From Glandiceps talaboti (Eukaryota > Hemichordata > Enteropneusta > Spengelidae): 64,000 nucleotides of DNA. Of the stretch, positions 49,159-62,619 are shown one piece after another (the stretch's first letter is position 1; each line of letters opens with the position of its first letter). The notes beneath the pieces were generated by a model. That model made no database searches. It worked only from the letters and a program-made list of their open reading frames with translations, and was not told where the DNA came from. The stretch spans positions 16,217,461-16,281,460 of the forward strand of contig NC_135561.1 of the NCBI RefSeq assembly GCF_964340395.1, read 5' to 3'. The position numbers and the translations under genes are program-made.

Positions 49159-50957
49159 TTGTTCACTCAGTTGCATCATGTGTTTTATCAGGCTATAGAA
49201 TGCTTTGACTTAGACAAAGCACTGAATACTTTAACTGAGATTTACTCAAGGGCTGGCATGATGATATCTAGTGGATATGAACAACGTGGGGGTTGTAGTG
49301 ATAACAATAAACAGTGGTGGGATAGAGATTGTTTATTTGCAAGAGAGAAGAAGTTTGACCTATCAAATAACTACCGTAGATCAAATGCTCAAAGTGACCT
49401 AAGACAATAAATTGAAGCACGAAAAGGTTATAAAATAATTTGTAGAACCAAAGTAAAGGGTACAAAACAAAACAGCGTAACATTTTATTAGTTAATGCAA
49501 ATGACCCTTCTAAGTTTTGGAAAAATATCAGAGGAATTAGAGGTGCTAGAAAAAATTGTTTTCCAACCGACAAGATTGGCTCAAAAGTATGGTTAGATTA
49601 TTTTAAAGAATTACTGAACACTCCCCCACTGACTGTAGATTGTGCTTTTGATAGGAAAATTACAGAAGATCTTCTTAATTTTGATAATTTTTGTGAGTTA
49701 TGTAACCTTAACTTACCATTGGATGTCAATAGAGAAATCACATTAACGGAAGTCAGCAAGTGTATTAATGATCTACAAAACTGCAAGTCACCAGGCCCCG
49801 ATGGACTTGTAAATGAAATGTTCAAAAACAGTAATGATATTCTCCACCAATGTTTATGTGATCTGTTTAATGTAATTCTTAAAACAGGTACATTTCCTAG
49901 TAGTTGGGGAAAAGGAATAATTCATCCATTTCATAAAAAGGTCCTTTGACCAAAGTTAATAATTTTCGTGGGATTTCTCTGTTATCGTCCATGAGTAAGA
50001 TTATCACTAAAATTATTAATAAGCGTTTAGTAAGTTAGGCGGATGAAGCATTCATAATCAAAGAAGCGCAAGCTGTCTTTAGAAAGGGATACAGCACAAT
50101 TGACAATATTTTCACACTGCAATCTTAGTTAAAATGGTCGTATGTATTGTATTTTTATTGACTTTTCTAAAGCGTTCGACCGTGTAACCCACAGGTACCT
50201 GTGGCATAGATTAATATTTTATAACTTGCATGGAAACATTTTGAAAGTTCTTAGATCTATGTACGAAAATAATGAATCTTGTGTTCTTTGTAATGATGGA
50301 CTAACTGATTATTTTAATTGTAAGGTTGGCACAAGGCAAGGGTGTATGTTTAGCCCTCTTCTTTTCAATTTATTTCTAAATGAGCTCACTGCTTACATGA
50401 AAAAGAGTAACAGTGGAGGAATTTTTGTAAATAATGATTCCAATAATCTAGGCATCAATATGTATGTTGATGGCGTCGCTGATGTTGCAGACTTGTCTAT
50501 ATATTTACAAAGGAAATTGAATCAACTTGAATTGTTCTGTAATCATTGGATTATGTCAGTAAATTTAGACAAGTCAAAAATTATGGTTTTTAGGAATGGG
50601 GATATTCTTAAAAAGTATGAAAAATGGTTTTATAGGGGATCGTTGGTAAATGTTGTCAAACACTATAATTACCGTGGAATACTCTTTTCTTCAAGGCTTT
50701 CTTGGTCAACTGCTAAGGAGAACCTGTCTTCTAAAGGAAATAAGGCTATTTATCAAATTCAAGTTGTTATCATTGGTGCTATTATTTGTACATTACGATG
50801 TCAAAACATTTACCGTCATTACAAAAGTAGCGTAATGTTTTCAAAGAAATATTACCAACCAATTAGTAATATTCCACCTCAACCACTTCCACAAAGTGTG
50901 ACGTCCATTGTGCAAAATCGGACAAAGGGGAATATCACCTCCTTGCTAGCCCACTAA
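49159..50957 (+). pseudogene. Decayed LINE reverse transcriptase
   Basis: Successive plus-strand frames encode a LINE polyprotein in order. First comes the linker (NKQWWDRDCLFAREKKF). Then comes the start of the polymerase (LQNCKSPGPDGLVNEMF, TGTFPSSWGKGIIHPFHKK at about 49760-49945). The fingers/palm follow (CIFIDFSKAFDRVTH, GTRQGCMFSPLLFNLFLNEL at about 50145-50390), and then a region around MYVDGVADVAD where the catalytic YADD should be. In-frame stops (for example near 49410 and 50035), frameshifts (near 49945 and 50130) and loss of the YADD box show it is dead. The endonuclease is not visible upstream, so it is also 5'-truncated. It differs from the CR1/L2 copy at 4075-7272 and sits directly upstream of the LRR-GPCR exons. 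Confidence 0.85.
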
Positions 50958-51113
50958 TATACACGGTTCATTGAAAAGTAGAACTCACAACTTAATATAA
51001 ATAGTGTTAGACTTATTAATATCAATGCAGACAGTGATTATGTGGAAGAATGTATATTTTAGTACGTTATACATATCTGTGTGAGTAAGTTCGGTTTATC
51101 TTTTATCTTTCAG

Positions 51114-54100
51114 AACGTTCACAGGAAATGGTTTGAATATGTCCGAAGTGAATTTTGATACTTGCCAATATCTAGGAGAACTGTAAGTGTTTTAGAAGAG
51201 AGTTTTCATTTTTATTTTCATTGGTCCTTCTTATTCTTGCTTTTTTCTTATTCAATTTGCCAGAATTGTACTAAGACGTTTTAGAAGAACTTAGCTCTCG
51301 ATAAATAGAGCTCCAAATATCATGGGAGTAAAAATTGAATGAAGTGAAGCTACACATCAAATAAATTTCGCCCCTGGAACATATCCAGCAACATTCAAGC
51401 AACAAGTCTGTATAAGTAAAGATAACACATACCAGTCAACAGTTGTGTGGTTACGTTTACATTGATATGATTGGTAACATAATAGGCAGGATCTTCGCTT
51501 GACCTACTACAGACATGTCCGTTTATCTACCTTTGGATTTATCGCTGTGTGCAATGAAACCATCTGGTTATTACTTCGTAAATATTTTGCAAAAAGGTTT
51601 ATATTACTTTTACTTTTCTGAACTGAACAAATTTTATTGATCAATTCAGCAATATATCAAACAATGGGATAGAGAGAATACCAACAATGGCTTTCAGACA
51701 ATTGATGAACTTATATTCCCTGTGGGTATAAATCATTTGATATCATATTTTCCTCCACAGCTCCTCTCACATTCCATTGATATATTAATTCAATGGTATT
51801 TTCAACTATGATTTTTGTCATTTTTACCGAATTACATTTTGACTAAATCTCATCATAGATACTTAACTTTTAATCTGTCGCACCTATATTGGAAACAGGC
51901 AACCACAGCTTCACTTATTTTACACATAGACAACATTTATGAACCATTGGAATATTGTCGGCTCAATATCGCTGTGTTAGCTTGTCTGTGGTTTATGATA
52001 ATTTGCATAGATGAATACATCTTATCATACCAATCTTAGGCCTAAAACAAATTGTGTTGTTCCGATTACACGCAATTTTAGACTAGGTAGGGTAGGTAGA
52101 TTTTTTTATGTGTGAGTGTCTAGTTCATCAGGTAGTTATGTTTTCTGTTGTTTTCAATATGGTCTCTGTGGTATTGATTTTTTCCCATGAGATGTACATA
52201 CAGCGTGGAGGAAGTTTTATTTTTTTTTTAAGTTGGTCAGTTTCTATAGTCACTATTTTGTCTTGAGATTCAACATTTTCGCGATTTTATTTATTACTCG
52301 AATACGTAAACGAAGTTTAGGGTCGGCAATGGAAAACTGGGTGGGGTTGGGTAACCGGAAGCAAACCATTTCTTAGGCTTTATCATGACGTAACACTAAC
52401 ATTGATTGACGGCGATTATATATCTATCACACGGAAAACTCTATCCTCGTAATTTTCGCTCGATATTTAATAATTTATTTAGTGACTTTTTATTTTCTGT
52501 TGAATATCCAGGGATTTGACAAACAATATGATAAGAAGATTAACTGAACTTATGTTTTTCGGATTACGAAATCTCCAAAAATTGTAAGTAGTACATTATG
52601 TATACTGCCATTGCATTCTATAATTATTATCAGCAGGTCTGGTACTATATAAAAAATAAACAAATGCAAAAAAACTACCGTCATGGCTGATTTGTTGTCA
52701 AAACGAGGCTGAATGAATTATATTTCATTTTAACTGAAATAAACAAAAGATGACGTCATTACAAATACTTTCATGTATTCTTCTGAAACCAAGCGTTCAG
52801 CATACTATGTAGATAAAAGCTAATTATTATAGTTCAATATAATATATTCAGTAAGGGATGATATCAGTGTCTCAGTTATGCGGATATAATTAACCTGTAA
52901 TCAAATATTGCAAGTTTCTCAAAATGTAAGCTCTGGAGAAGAAAAACGCCACTATCGGAAATGCCACCCTACTGTAAGTGTAATTATATCAATGTCCTGG
53001 AAAAGCGTCTATAAAGATGTTGCGACAATAGTTTTAGTCTGTTTCTTTTTGTAGATAAATGTTCTTTTTTCAACAGTCGTATTTCCTATTCGTGACTGTT
53101 TACTTTAATCTTATTTACGTACTTGTCAAGCAATTTAACAATCGAAATAGGCGAATGTACCTTTGATGACCTTGGCAAACTACATTTACTGTAAGTGTGA
53201 AATGTTTATTTGTATCATAAGTACTAATCATATATGAAACTTTATACTTCAAATGCTTTAGTTTATTTTCGGATTTTTTATACAATAAAATAACGTTTAA
53301 AAGTAGAAATGCCAACTGTTCTTATTTTCAGGGATTTAACTGGTAATCTGTTCAGTGTACAGTCATTAGCGTTGTTTAAACCATTGGAGAATTTAAAGCA
53401 AATGTAAGTCAACTTGCTATCATTTTTGTCATCGTTAATGTATGTACATAATTTATTCGAAAGTCTACCGCAATGTATATGGCATGTACCATTTTCAATA
53501 GCGAATATGACGGTGAGTGTATGTGTGGACTATTCCATTTTTACCTCCTCTAAGAAAGGGGTGTTTTTGTCTATCTAGATATGTCTGTCTGTGTGTGTGT
53601 CCGTCCGATATCAGTATGCAATTATAGAAGTATTGCGCCGGATCGGAGCGCGGCGACGACTTAAGTTTAGATAAAACGTAGGAAAAAAAGGCGCGAGCGA
53701 CTTTCGACAGTCTAGCAAATTTTGTACATACCAGTTTGATGAGGATAATGGGCGAGATCTACATTAGGCAATAGTTTGATATATCTTATAATTCGAACTT
53801 CTTTACAGATATACTGAGGCTTACAAGTATTGCTGTCTCGTAAGAAAATATCACCAAGTAGATGTTTGCACTCCAGATGCTGACGTTTTCTCATCATGTG
53901 AGGACCTTATGGCGAACACGATGCAACGATCTTTTATTTGGATATTGGGGCTTCTTGCGTTCCTTGGCAACATTTTTGTCATAATATGGCGGATTAAGAA
54001 AAATGATCTTAAAAATGTTCCAAATCTCCTGGTTTGGAATCTTGGTGTAGCAGACCTATTGATGGGGATCTATCTCATGATTATTGCATCAGCAGACGTG

Positions 54101-56667
54101 TGCTACAGAGGGGAGTACATACAACACGATGACTACTGGCGAAGCAGTTCCCTGTGCTGTTTTGCCGGGTTTCTGTCGACATTGTCAAGTCAAGTGAAGT
54201 GTCTGTCTTCACTTTAACGGTGATGACCATAGATCGTTTTGTGATTATTAATTTTCCTTTCAAATTTATTCACTTGGAAGTGAAAACTTGTGCGTACTTG
54301 ATTGTCGTCGGGTGGATATTAGTTGCTGTGGTTAGCTTTGTACCTTTGGTGGGTATGCCGTATTTTGGTGAGTCTTTCTATGGTCGTTCAGTCGTCTGTC
54401 TGTCATTGCATCTCACTAATGAACGTACTCCTGGCTGGGAGTTTTCTATCACTATTTTTTGGTGTTGAATTTTCTATCATTCATTGTGATTTTCGTTTGT
54501 TATTTGTCAATGTACGTTTCTGTACGACGATCAAGGAAGGCTTCGGGGTTAAAGTTATCTAAAAGTTCCAAAGAAGCAGCAACCATAGCTAAACGTATGA
54601 CACTGATTGTATTGACATACTTTTGTTGTTGGGTACCGATCACTATCATGGGTATATTGGCATTGACTAATACAGTCACAGTTCCTGGTATTGTTTATGC
54701 TTGGACAGCTGTCTTTATTTTACCTTTCAATTCTGCTATGAATCCAATCCTATATACCATATCAACGATAGACTTCAAGAAGACCCCCACCAATGCAGTA
54801 CAACATCCCAACCCAGAAGCAATTCAACCTGTCAGCCTGATGGGTAAGTTTATAAATTAGGCTGCTTCCGTTGGCTGTCTATCCATATTTCCTGTACTTG
54901 TCACTATGAATATTCATGTCTCTAGAGGTTGTTTTTTTCACTTAATACACTAATATACCTTACCCATGTGTCTCTTTCTATCGTTTTAGTTTTGAATTGT
55001 ATTTTTGAATTGTTTCCCATGGTTGAAACACGACAATTAATACGCATAGTGTAAATGAAAGTAATTAGTATTAGCAATGTGGTTGGTAATTTCACAATGT
55101 TCGGAAAGGTTAAAGTAACGGAATGATATACCATAACATGTATCAATACTAATTATATTGCAAATTCAAAAAAAACTCCTTTTGAATAACAGCTTTTGCA
55201 CTTGGAGTATATTGTTTGCCAAATATAATTTAGCTAAAACAGAAAAAACGCAACACTTGACCTGACAAGCGATATTGTATTGTGATTCCTATAATAGCTT
55301 CTCTGGTTATCGAAGAAATGCCCACCAGCCGTGTTGTTACGTTAGAGGGATCGTCAACTTACACACCGTTATCCATGCACATTGGGAGAGTGAATTTAAG
55401 GATGACCAATGGAGAAGTTCACGCCATAGCCGTTGAAGTAACTAAGGCCTTGCAGTTTCTACATGGTGGAAAAATCATTCATGGATGTGTCTGTGAAAAG
55501 AGTATTCTGATAACAACTAATACAGAAGTAAGTTTATTGGGTACATATACACCAACGTATATTTGCTATGAATTATTTGGTAAAATGTTATTGTTTAGTG
55601 TATACTGACTACTGGGAGCTATTGCTAGTTAGTGTGGACGCTAAACTTGTTGGGGCAATTTGATCTTGTTGGCCGTGATATCATGTTGGAGAAGCTTAGA
55701 TTTACCAACACAGTGCAAAACGTAGGGGTTATATGGTGCAAACGTAATAAAATGGTTTTAAACGTTAAACAAAAATGTTACTTTTAAGCACAAAACAGGA
55801 CGAAATATCAATAAAACAACTCTGATCTATTATCAATGGTATTCTGTTTCTAAAGTTGCGAGGGGCTCACATAAGTCACAATCTCACCTCGATCGGTCAT
55901 ACCGACCATACAATGTCAAGTGTTACATCCAAACTATTATGTATGACTAACTTTACGTATGTGTTAAATTTCTACAATCATATATTTACCACATATTGAC
56001 TACTGCCCTAGTACTAAGTAGTAGTAGCTCTACTTTAAAGGACATGGAGAGGCTAAAAAAGTTGCAACAACAAGCAGTGTGCATTATGATACTGGACTGC
56101 CAATTTCAAACTGCAAGCCATGAAAGAATTAAACTGACTGTCTCTTTGTGATCGCTACATTTATCACAGATCTTTATGAATAAATGTGCAACATCTGTCA
56201 TAATGAAGCAACTCTAAAGTAACTAACTTTATTTACTGATGGCACGTACATAGTTACACAAGAAGTTCATCACTGCGAGTACGAGTACTTGTACATTACA
56301 TTGTTATAGTAAATGTTTTCATGTCACTGTTCCCTCCCAAGGATTTTGTGATAATACTTTTGGTGTACACTTTCACTTTCGAATAATTGGAAGATTGACT
56401 AGTCGAGCTAAAATCATCTAGAATAAAAATAAAAGTGGATAATCATAACGCAAATCCTGATGCGCAATTATGCAAATACTGTATGGCATCGATTAATTCA
56501 TGTTATTGTCTTATATGGTTTTTCCCTAGGGTAAAATCAATCGCGCCTTTCTCATGGATATGACACGTTCCAGATATACACGGAATGAATCACCAAGGCT
56601 GCCATACAGTTCAGATATACAGGCTTATGGAGACATGGTTTCTAGACTTCTTAGCTTGGCTAAATAA
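51114..56667 (+). pseudogene. LRR-GPCR (relaxin/GRL101-like) with C-terminal kinase-like domain, frameshifted
   Basis: LRR exons, all in the same phase: 51114-51182, 52512-52583, 53131-53190 and 53332-53403, with a doubtful degenerate one at 52915-52973. Exon 53809-54843 holds a Cys-rich hinge (YCCLVRKYHQVDVCTP, FSSCEDL) and a rhodopsin-like seven-helix domain: GN..VI in TM1, NLGVADLLMGIYL in TM2, DRF after TM3 and NPILY in TM7. This is the arrangement of relaxin receptors and mollusc GRL101. Exons 55298-55527 and 56530-56667 join in phase and encode the C-lobe of a protein kinase: TKALQFLH, then HGCVCEKSIL where HRDLxxxN is expected, DMT for DFG, and SSDIQAYGDMV. The catalytic Asp and Asn are missing. 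The GPCR exon has a 5-bp duplication (CAAGT near 54186-54195) and a one-base loss in a T run (54455-54460). Undoing both restores exact phase, so the gene was once intact. The first exons are not seen. Confidence 0.8.
52040..52375. repeat. Dispersed repeat, inverted relative of 14341-14640
   Basis: Lies between LRR exons of the GPCR gene. Shares ATGTGTGAGTGTCTAGTTC, GTAGGTAGATTTTTTTAT and GGGTCGGCA with the complement of 14341-14640. Near its left end a GATTACACGCAATTTTAG word corresponds to the hairpin arm of the other copy. Confidence 0.65.
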
Positions 56668-56784
56668 ATAACAATGTCTTAAACCAAAATGACAGTAACC
56701 AATACAAATAAAGGAATCAAACATCTATGACAGGTGTACTATTTAAGCATCCACAGTGTATCAATTTCACTACCAGGTCCTAAC

Positions 56785-56940
56785 TCAAGTCTATAGAGAC
56801 AAATTTGTGGGTTCATATTTTATCCAATGATTCGGAAACAAAACTACCATCGGCAGTGGTGAGGCTCCAACAAGTAGCTCACAGATTCTAAGCCGGTCAC
56901 TCTAGCCATTTGAGCTACCACTATGGATATCAAGACTGTA
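56785..56940 (-). mobile_element. Degenerate tRNA-derived SINE fragment
   Basis: On the minus strand GGTAGCTCAAATGGCTAGAG (about 56909-56928) resembles an A box. About 35 bp further on, GTTGGAGCCTCACC is a damaged B box. The rest of the body is not recognisable. Different family from 40205-40445. Confidence 0.45.
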
Positions 56941-57489
56941 TTCTTATTAGCAAATACAGATATTGAAGCTTTTATATCTATTTTCACACTAGCTAGATCA
57001 GTATATCACATTCTTTTTAATTGTCAGTAAAGTGAAAAAAGAGTAAATACAGAAGTGTTCTTTTAGGATTTTCGCACATTCGGTTTAATTGAAACCTTGG
57101 TGAGTTTGACAGATATTAAAATATTAAAATAAAGTATTAAGATATTAAAATTTGTAGAAGTTTTAGAAGTTTTGCCTTTGTATATATTATTTTCAAAGGT
57201 CGATAAACATTATGAGTCTGTTGTGTTGTTTGACAATTTTATGAATGGTTCACCATATAAAGTTGGGGTTAATTTAGTTTAAAGCATCACTCTTCATTTC
57301 ACGTTCATTAAACCCCAAAGACTGGAGTATGTCACTTAATAATCATTTTAAAAACGCGTGTCTTTATCAACAAAATATATTGAATTCTATAATTATCTAA
57401 ACATTTACAACAATCGTTAAAGACATTGTTGATATATTAGTTTCTAAAGTACTGCTTATGCCTTTGTGATTATGTGGAATTCCATATTT

Positions 57490-58390
<901 letters not shown>

Positions 58391-60165
58391 AAATCTGATT
58401 TTGCAAATTTCAAGTGAACAACTTGAGTTGCTGAACTGTGGTGATTGTGAATGATACTGTATGTATGCATTGCGATGCGTTTGAAATATGCATAACAGTA
58501 CATTATACAAATGTACTACGTTTTCACTGTGAACTATGCTCTTCTGAGAGAGTGTGACTGTTTCTGAGGACTGCTCATATCATATCAATCGTGTTGAGCT
58601 GACAAACAGGACTGTCGCTGTGTATGTCGTATACTGTACCCGCAATTGATGACTGTCGACTCATTGATTACATATAGAACACCATCCAATGTTGAACTGT
58701 GCTGACGTCATGACTTGCGGACAATTAACGATAATTCCAGACACTATGAATTCGTCCTGGTGAGCATATTACAAGTGTATGATATTGGTGAACTATTCGT
58801 ATATGATAGCTTAAACCCTGCAATTTCAGGTATGATACTTGAACAATGAAATGTTGAGATTTTAGAACTCTCAAATGCTACGGCAGTATCAGTATACCTT
58901 TCCCGAGGATGTTCTTCAATTCTCGGTGGGAGAACATTCAAAGAAGAGTGCCACCCTTGAGAAGCCAATACTCTCGTTTTTAATTGCATCAAGTTATGTC
59001 GTGGTACATAATTCCAGGAGTGTATGTATTGAAGTATAACATCGTGAGAGCTTGTGAGCAATGCACAGGAACAGTCTGTTCATTGTATACTTTACAGTTA
59101 TAACTTATAAGGAACTATGTTCTGTGTTGATGTAACTAATTTATGTAATTTTCAATCGATTATTTGGGATAAATTGTCGTATATTTTATATTTCAGTACA
59201 TGGTAAAATAATGTTTAACAAATTAAATCAGATCCAACTAAGTTAAGGAAATACCATTTCTCACTGTTTTGTGATTGTGTGTAGTTGTTATGAAATAAAT
59301 AGTTCTTCATTCAATCTGTATGTGTGTATTGCTTTCATCCAGGTGTAAATTGGTTATTTTAGAAGTCAGCAGTCGAACCGCAAACCATGTGTGTTTTGTA
59401 AACTCGATGCTCTCTTATGAATTTCGTTCGTGTGGTTTCCTTTGTCCTCGTCTCTCGATGCTAGCTTACTATACATGTAATAGCGAGAGCTATAGTATCG
59501 CACCCATAGATTCAGCGCCACATCGCGAGATTTTTTAACTCTCCTAATGTAAATCACACTATACTAACACACCGGCAAACATTAGCTTGGCCAATTAATG
59601 CGTGTAAATAGACTGTTTTTGTTTAATTTGATAATGTTGCTATGGTTTCCCTGACTTCATATTTGCCTCACGAATCTCGTTTGTCATGATGAGACTGCAG
59701 TGCATTATACGACTGATACACGTAACGGGCTAATATCTCACAATGTGTTATCTCATTTATTTAGCACAGCCATTCATTTGATAAAAAAAATATTGTAAAT
59801 TCGAAATTGAATGTATCGGAAGTACCACTGTGACAGCTGAAGAATGTAATTGTTAATTTGTAAATTAAATTTATTTTCAACCAACTGAAATATATACTAG
59901 ATGAAATATTTTCTTTGAATGAAAATTCATCTATCTGAATTAGTAAACCATATATGTTGCAGTATTATCGAACAAAAGTAGATTAACTTTGACAGAAAAT
60001 TTACTAAAATCGCTACATTTACTTTGCATGAGGTGATATACATCATTCAAGTAATATGATAAAAAATTGTACTTAAAGTGTTGTGGACCCAGACGTTATT
60101 CTGTTTCAGGGTACGTAACTGTTTTCTATTGTACATGTATATGGGAATGGTTGGATGATTGACAT
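58391..60165. other. Intergenic 3' of gene B, no gene seen
   Basis: No supported exon. The minus frame 58744-59061 has no recognisable domain or splice context. Confidence 0.5.
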
Positions 60166-61081
60166 TCATTCACTACATGTACTTGGGATATCACTACCGG
60201 AGGTATTACTACGGAATGGTAGACTGAAGGTGCTAGTGCATGAGTTAGAACTGTCGTCATCACTGCAATTTCTCGTACTTTGGGAGTCAACGATACTAAA
60301 ATTGCTTTGTCCAATATTACAATTTGCAAGGTTCATGTCACCTATGCTTTCATCGTTGATGAGTGTTTTTTTCTTCCTATACAACAAATGATTCAGTTCA
60401 CACTGACGACAACTCGTTTGATCTTCATCCGGTCCTGAGCTGCAGTCACCGAAATACCCATCGCTTAAACAATCTTCCAATATTTCTAAAGTTGGTTTGA
60501 TTTTTTCAACTGCACTCTTTGCTTGAATATCAGTTAGTATCTTTGTGATTGCTATTGTTTCTTTGTCAAATCCCGTTTCTTCTGCAATATCAAGAGCATG
60601 TGAAGCGTGACGCTTTGCCATACCAAACATCCCCTTCCCTAAACAGACAGATACCTTTCCTTGGAGTAAACAGCACTCAATATATTTCAAAGAATTGTTT
60701 TGGAAGTCGTCACAATTTTCGATCAATTGAAGAAGATTTTCCGCGGAATTCAGGTGATCGTTTATTTGTGTGTCACCCTGGTTGTAGCAAAGCGCATTAC
60801 GAGATCGTTCAGCAAGAATCTGGGCCTTTTTTATTTTTACACGGAGTGTTACTGCGGTAACCATCTTGGATTCTAACTGCATCAAGTCAATGGATTTATC
60901 AACGTTAAATAATATATCCTGGAAAAAAAGTACAAAAGTAAGCTTATGACTTTTAGATATATAAAATAAGTATTTAAAAATATACCCATATTACTGGAGA
61001 AGCCAAATTTCATGTCTATAACTACAGGATCATCGTTTTAGATCACATGATACTTCTGAATTGTAACTAACGTATGTTTGA

Positions 61082-61156
<75 letters not shown>

Positions 61157-62585
61157 CTAATTTGTTCTCCCACGCATTTATTTGCTCTATTTTAATTTGA
61201 GAATGTTCTCTTTGGAGAATTCGTCATTAAATGAATATGAACGTGACTATGAATATGAATATGAATATGAATATGAATACGAATACGAATACGAATATGA
61301 TTATGATCGTACGATTCCATGCGATCAATCCGTAAGTAACTGTTGTTTATTGTATGATCTATTTCGTAAACAATTATCTTCAGTTTACCTCCGGGTTATT
61401 TAAATGATGACACAAATTCAGAGATCTTGAAGACAAACAGTTTCACTAAATAATATTATTAGTAAGATGACTTCCAATCCAAAAAATTTGACATTAGCCA
61501 CCAACCTTGTACACTTGGTCAGGAGGAATTGTCTGACCATTGAGTGCTTCGTAATTCAAAATCGTTAGATGATATAGGCATTCACCCCGGAAGAAGCAAG
61601 GCTTGACGAGCATCATTGCCTGTGAAGTTTGATCAGAATTAGTTGAATACCTTAAATCAACACAATATACGATTATAATTAGACACATATACAATACACA
61701 TTATGTATGTAAATATATGCATGTGTATGCAACTCTGAATTATCATAGGTAAATACTTAAATGACAATCTGAATTATTCCATATATGCAATATTATTTTC
61801 TAAAATTCAAGAACTTTCAATATTCCTAGACTGTGTAGTTTTCTTTACACAAGGAAATCAATTTACATCCACGTACTGAGTTATTGGTTACCATGGTAAC
61901 GCTGCACTTACGTTTCGTATAATACAAAATCAATTGAGATCATATTTTGAGCTCTTTTTAAACTTTGCTTTATTCCATTATCGTTGTTGAATGTTGATAG
62001 CTCATAGAACTATTAACAGTTCACCGACCAGAGACTACATAGTCCCGTGATATATGTTCCCTTACCTGATAAGCTCTTTCCAGATGTTTTTGTGCTTTAC
62101 CCAATTGGCCATGTTTTCGGTAAGCATACCCAAGGGTCTGAGAAATCTTCGCCTCTAAGAGTTGTTTATTTTCGGCCTTTGGGAGAAGTTTTTTGGCTTT
62201 CTGGACCATGTGTCTTGTTAGTTTCAGATCACAAACATGAGTTGCATATGCATCTATTCTCTTTGCAAAGATAGAAAAAAGGAAATATTATAATAATGTC
62301 ACAAATAATTTAGTTTCTGTTAACCAAATTACAGTTAGATTTCAGTTTGGAGAATTTAAGATGCTACTCTTTGTGATTATGAAATTTTACATACCTGACA
62401 AAGAAGTATAATTTGTAGATCAGCAGACTTTCCTTTGAAATGATTGTATATAGATGTAAATCTTTTGTCCATTTCTTTCCAATCACCTACGAAAATATAG
62501 TTGCTGACATTAACACATCGTATGTTATCAGAGCCATTAATATGATATATTCTTCTCAAATATCTAGTGTAGTTCTTGATATGCA

Positions 62586-62619
<34 letters not shown>

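Noticed and set aside
58744-59061. Minus-strand 105-aa frame
   Set aside because: No recognisable domain, repeat relation or splice sites.
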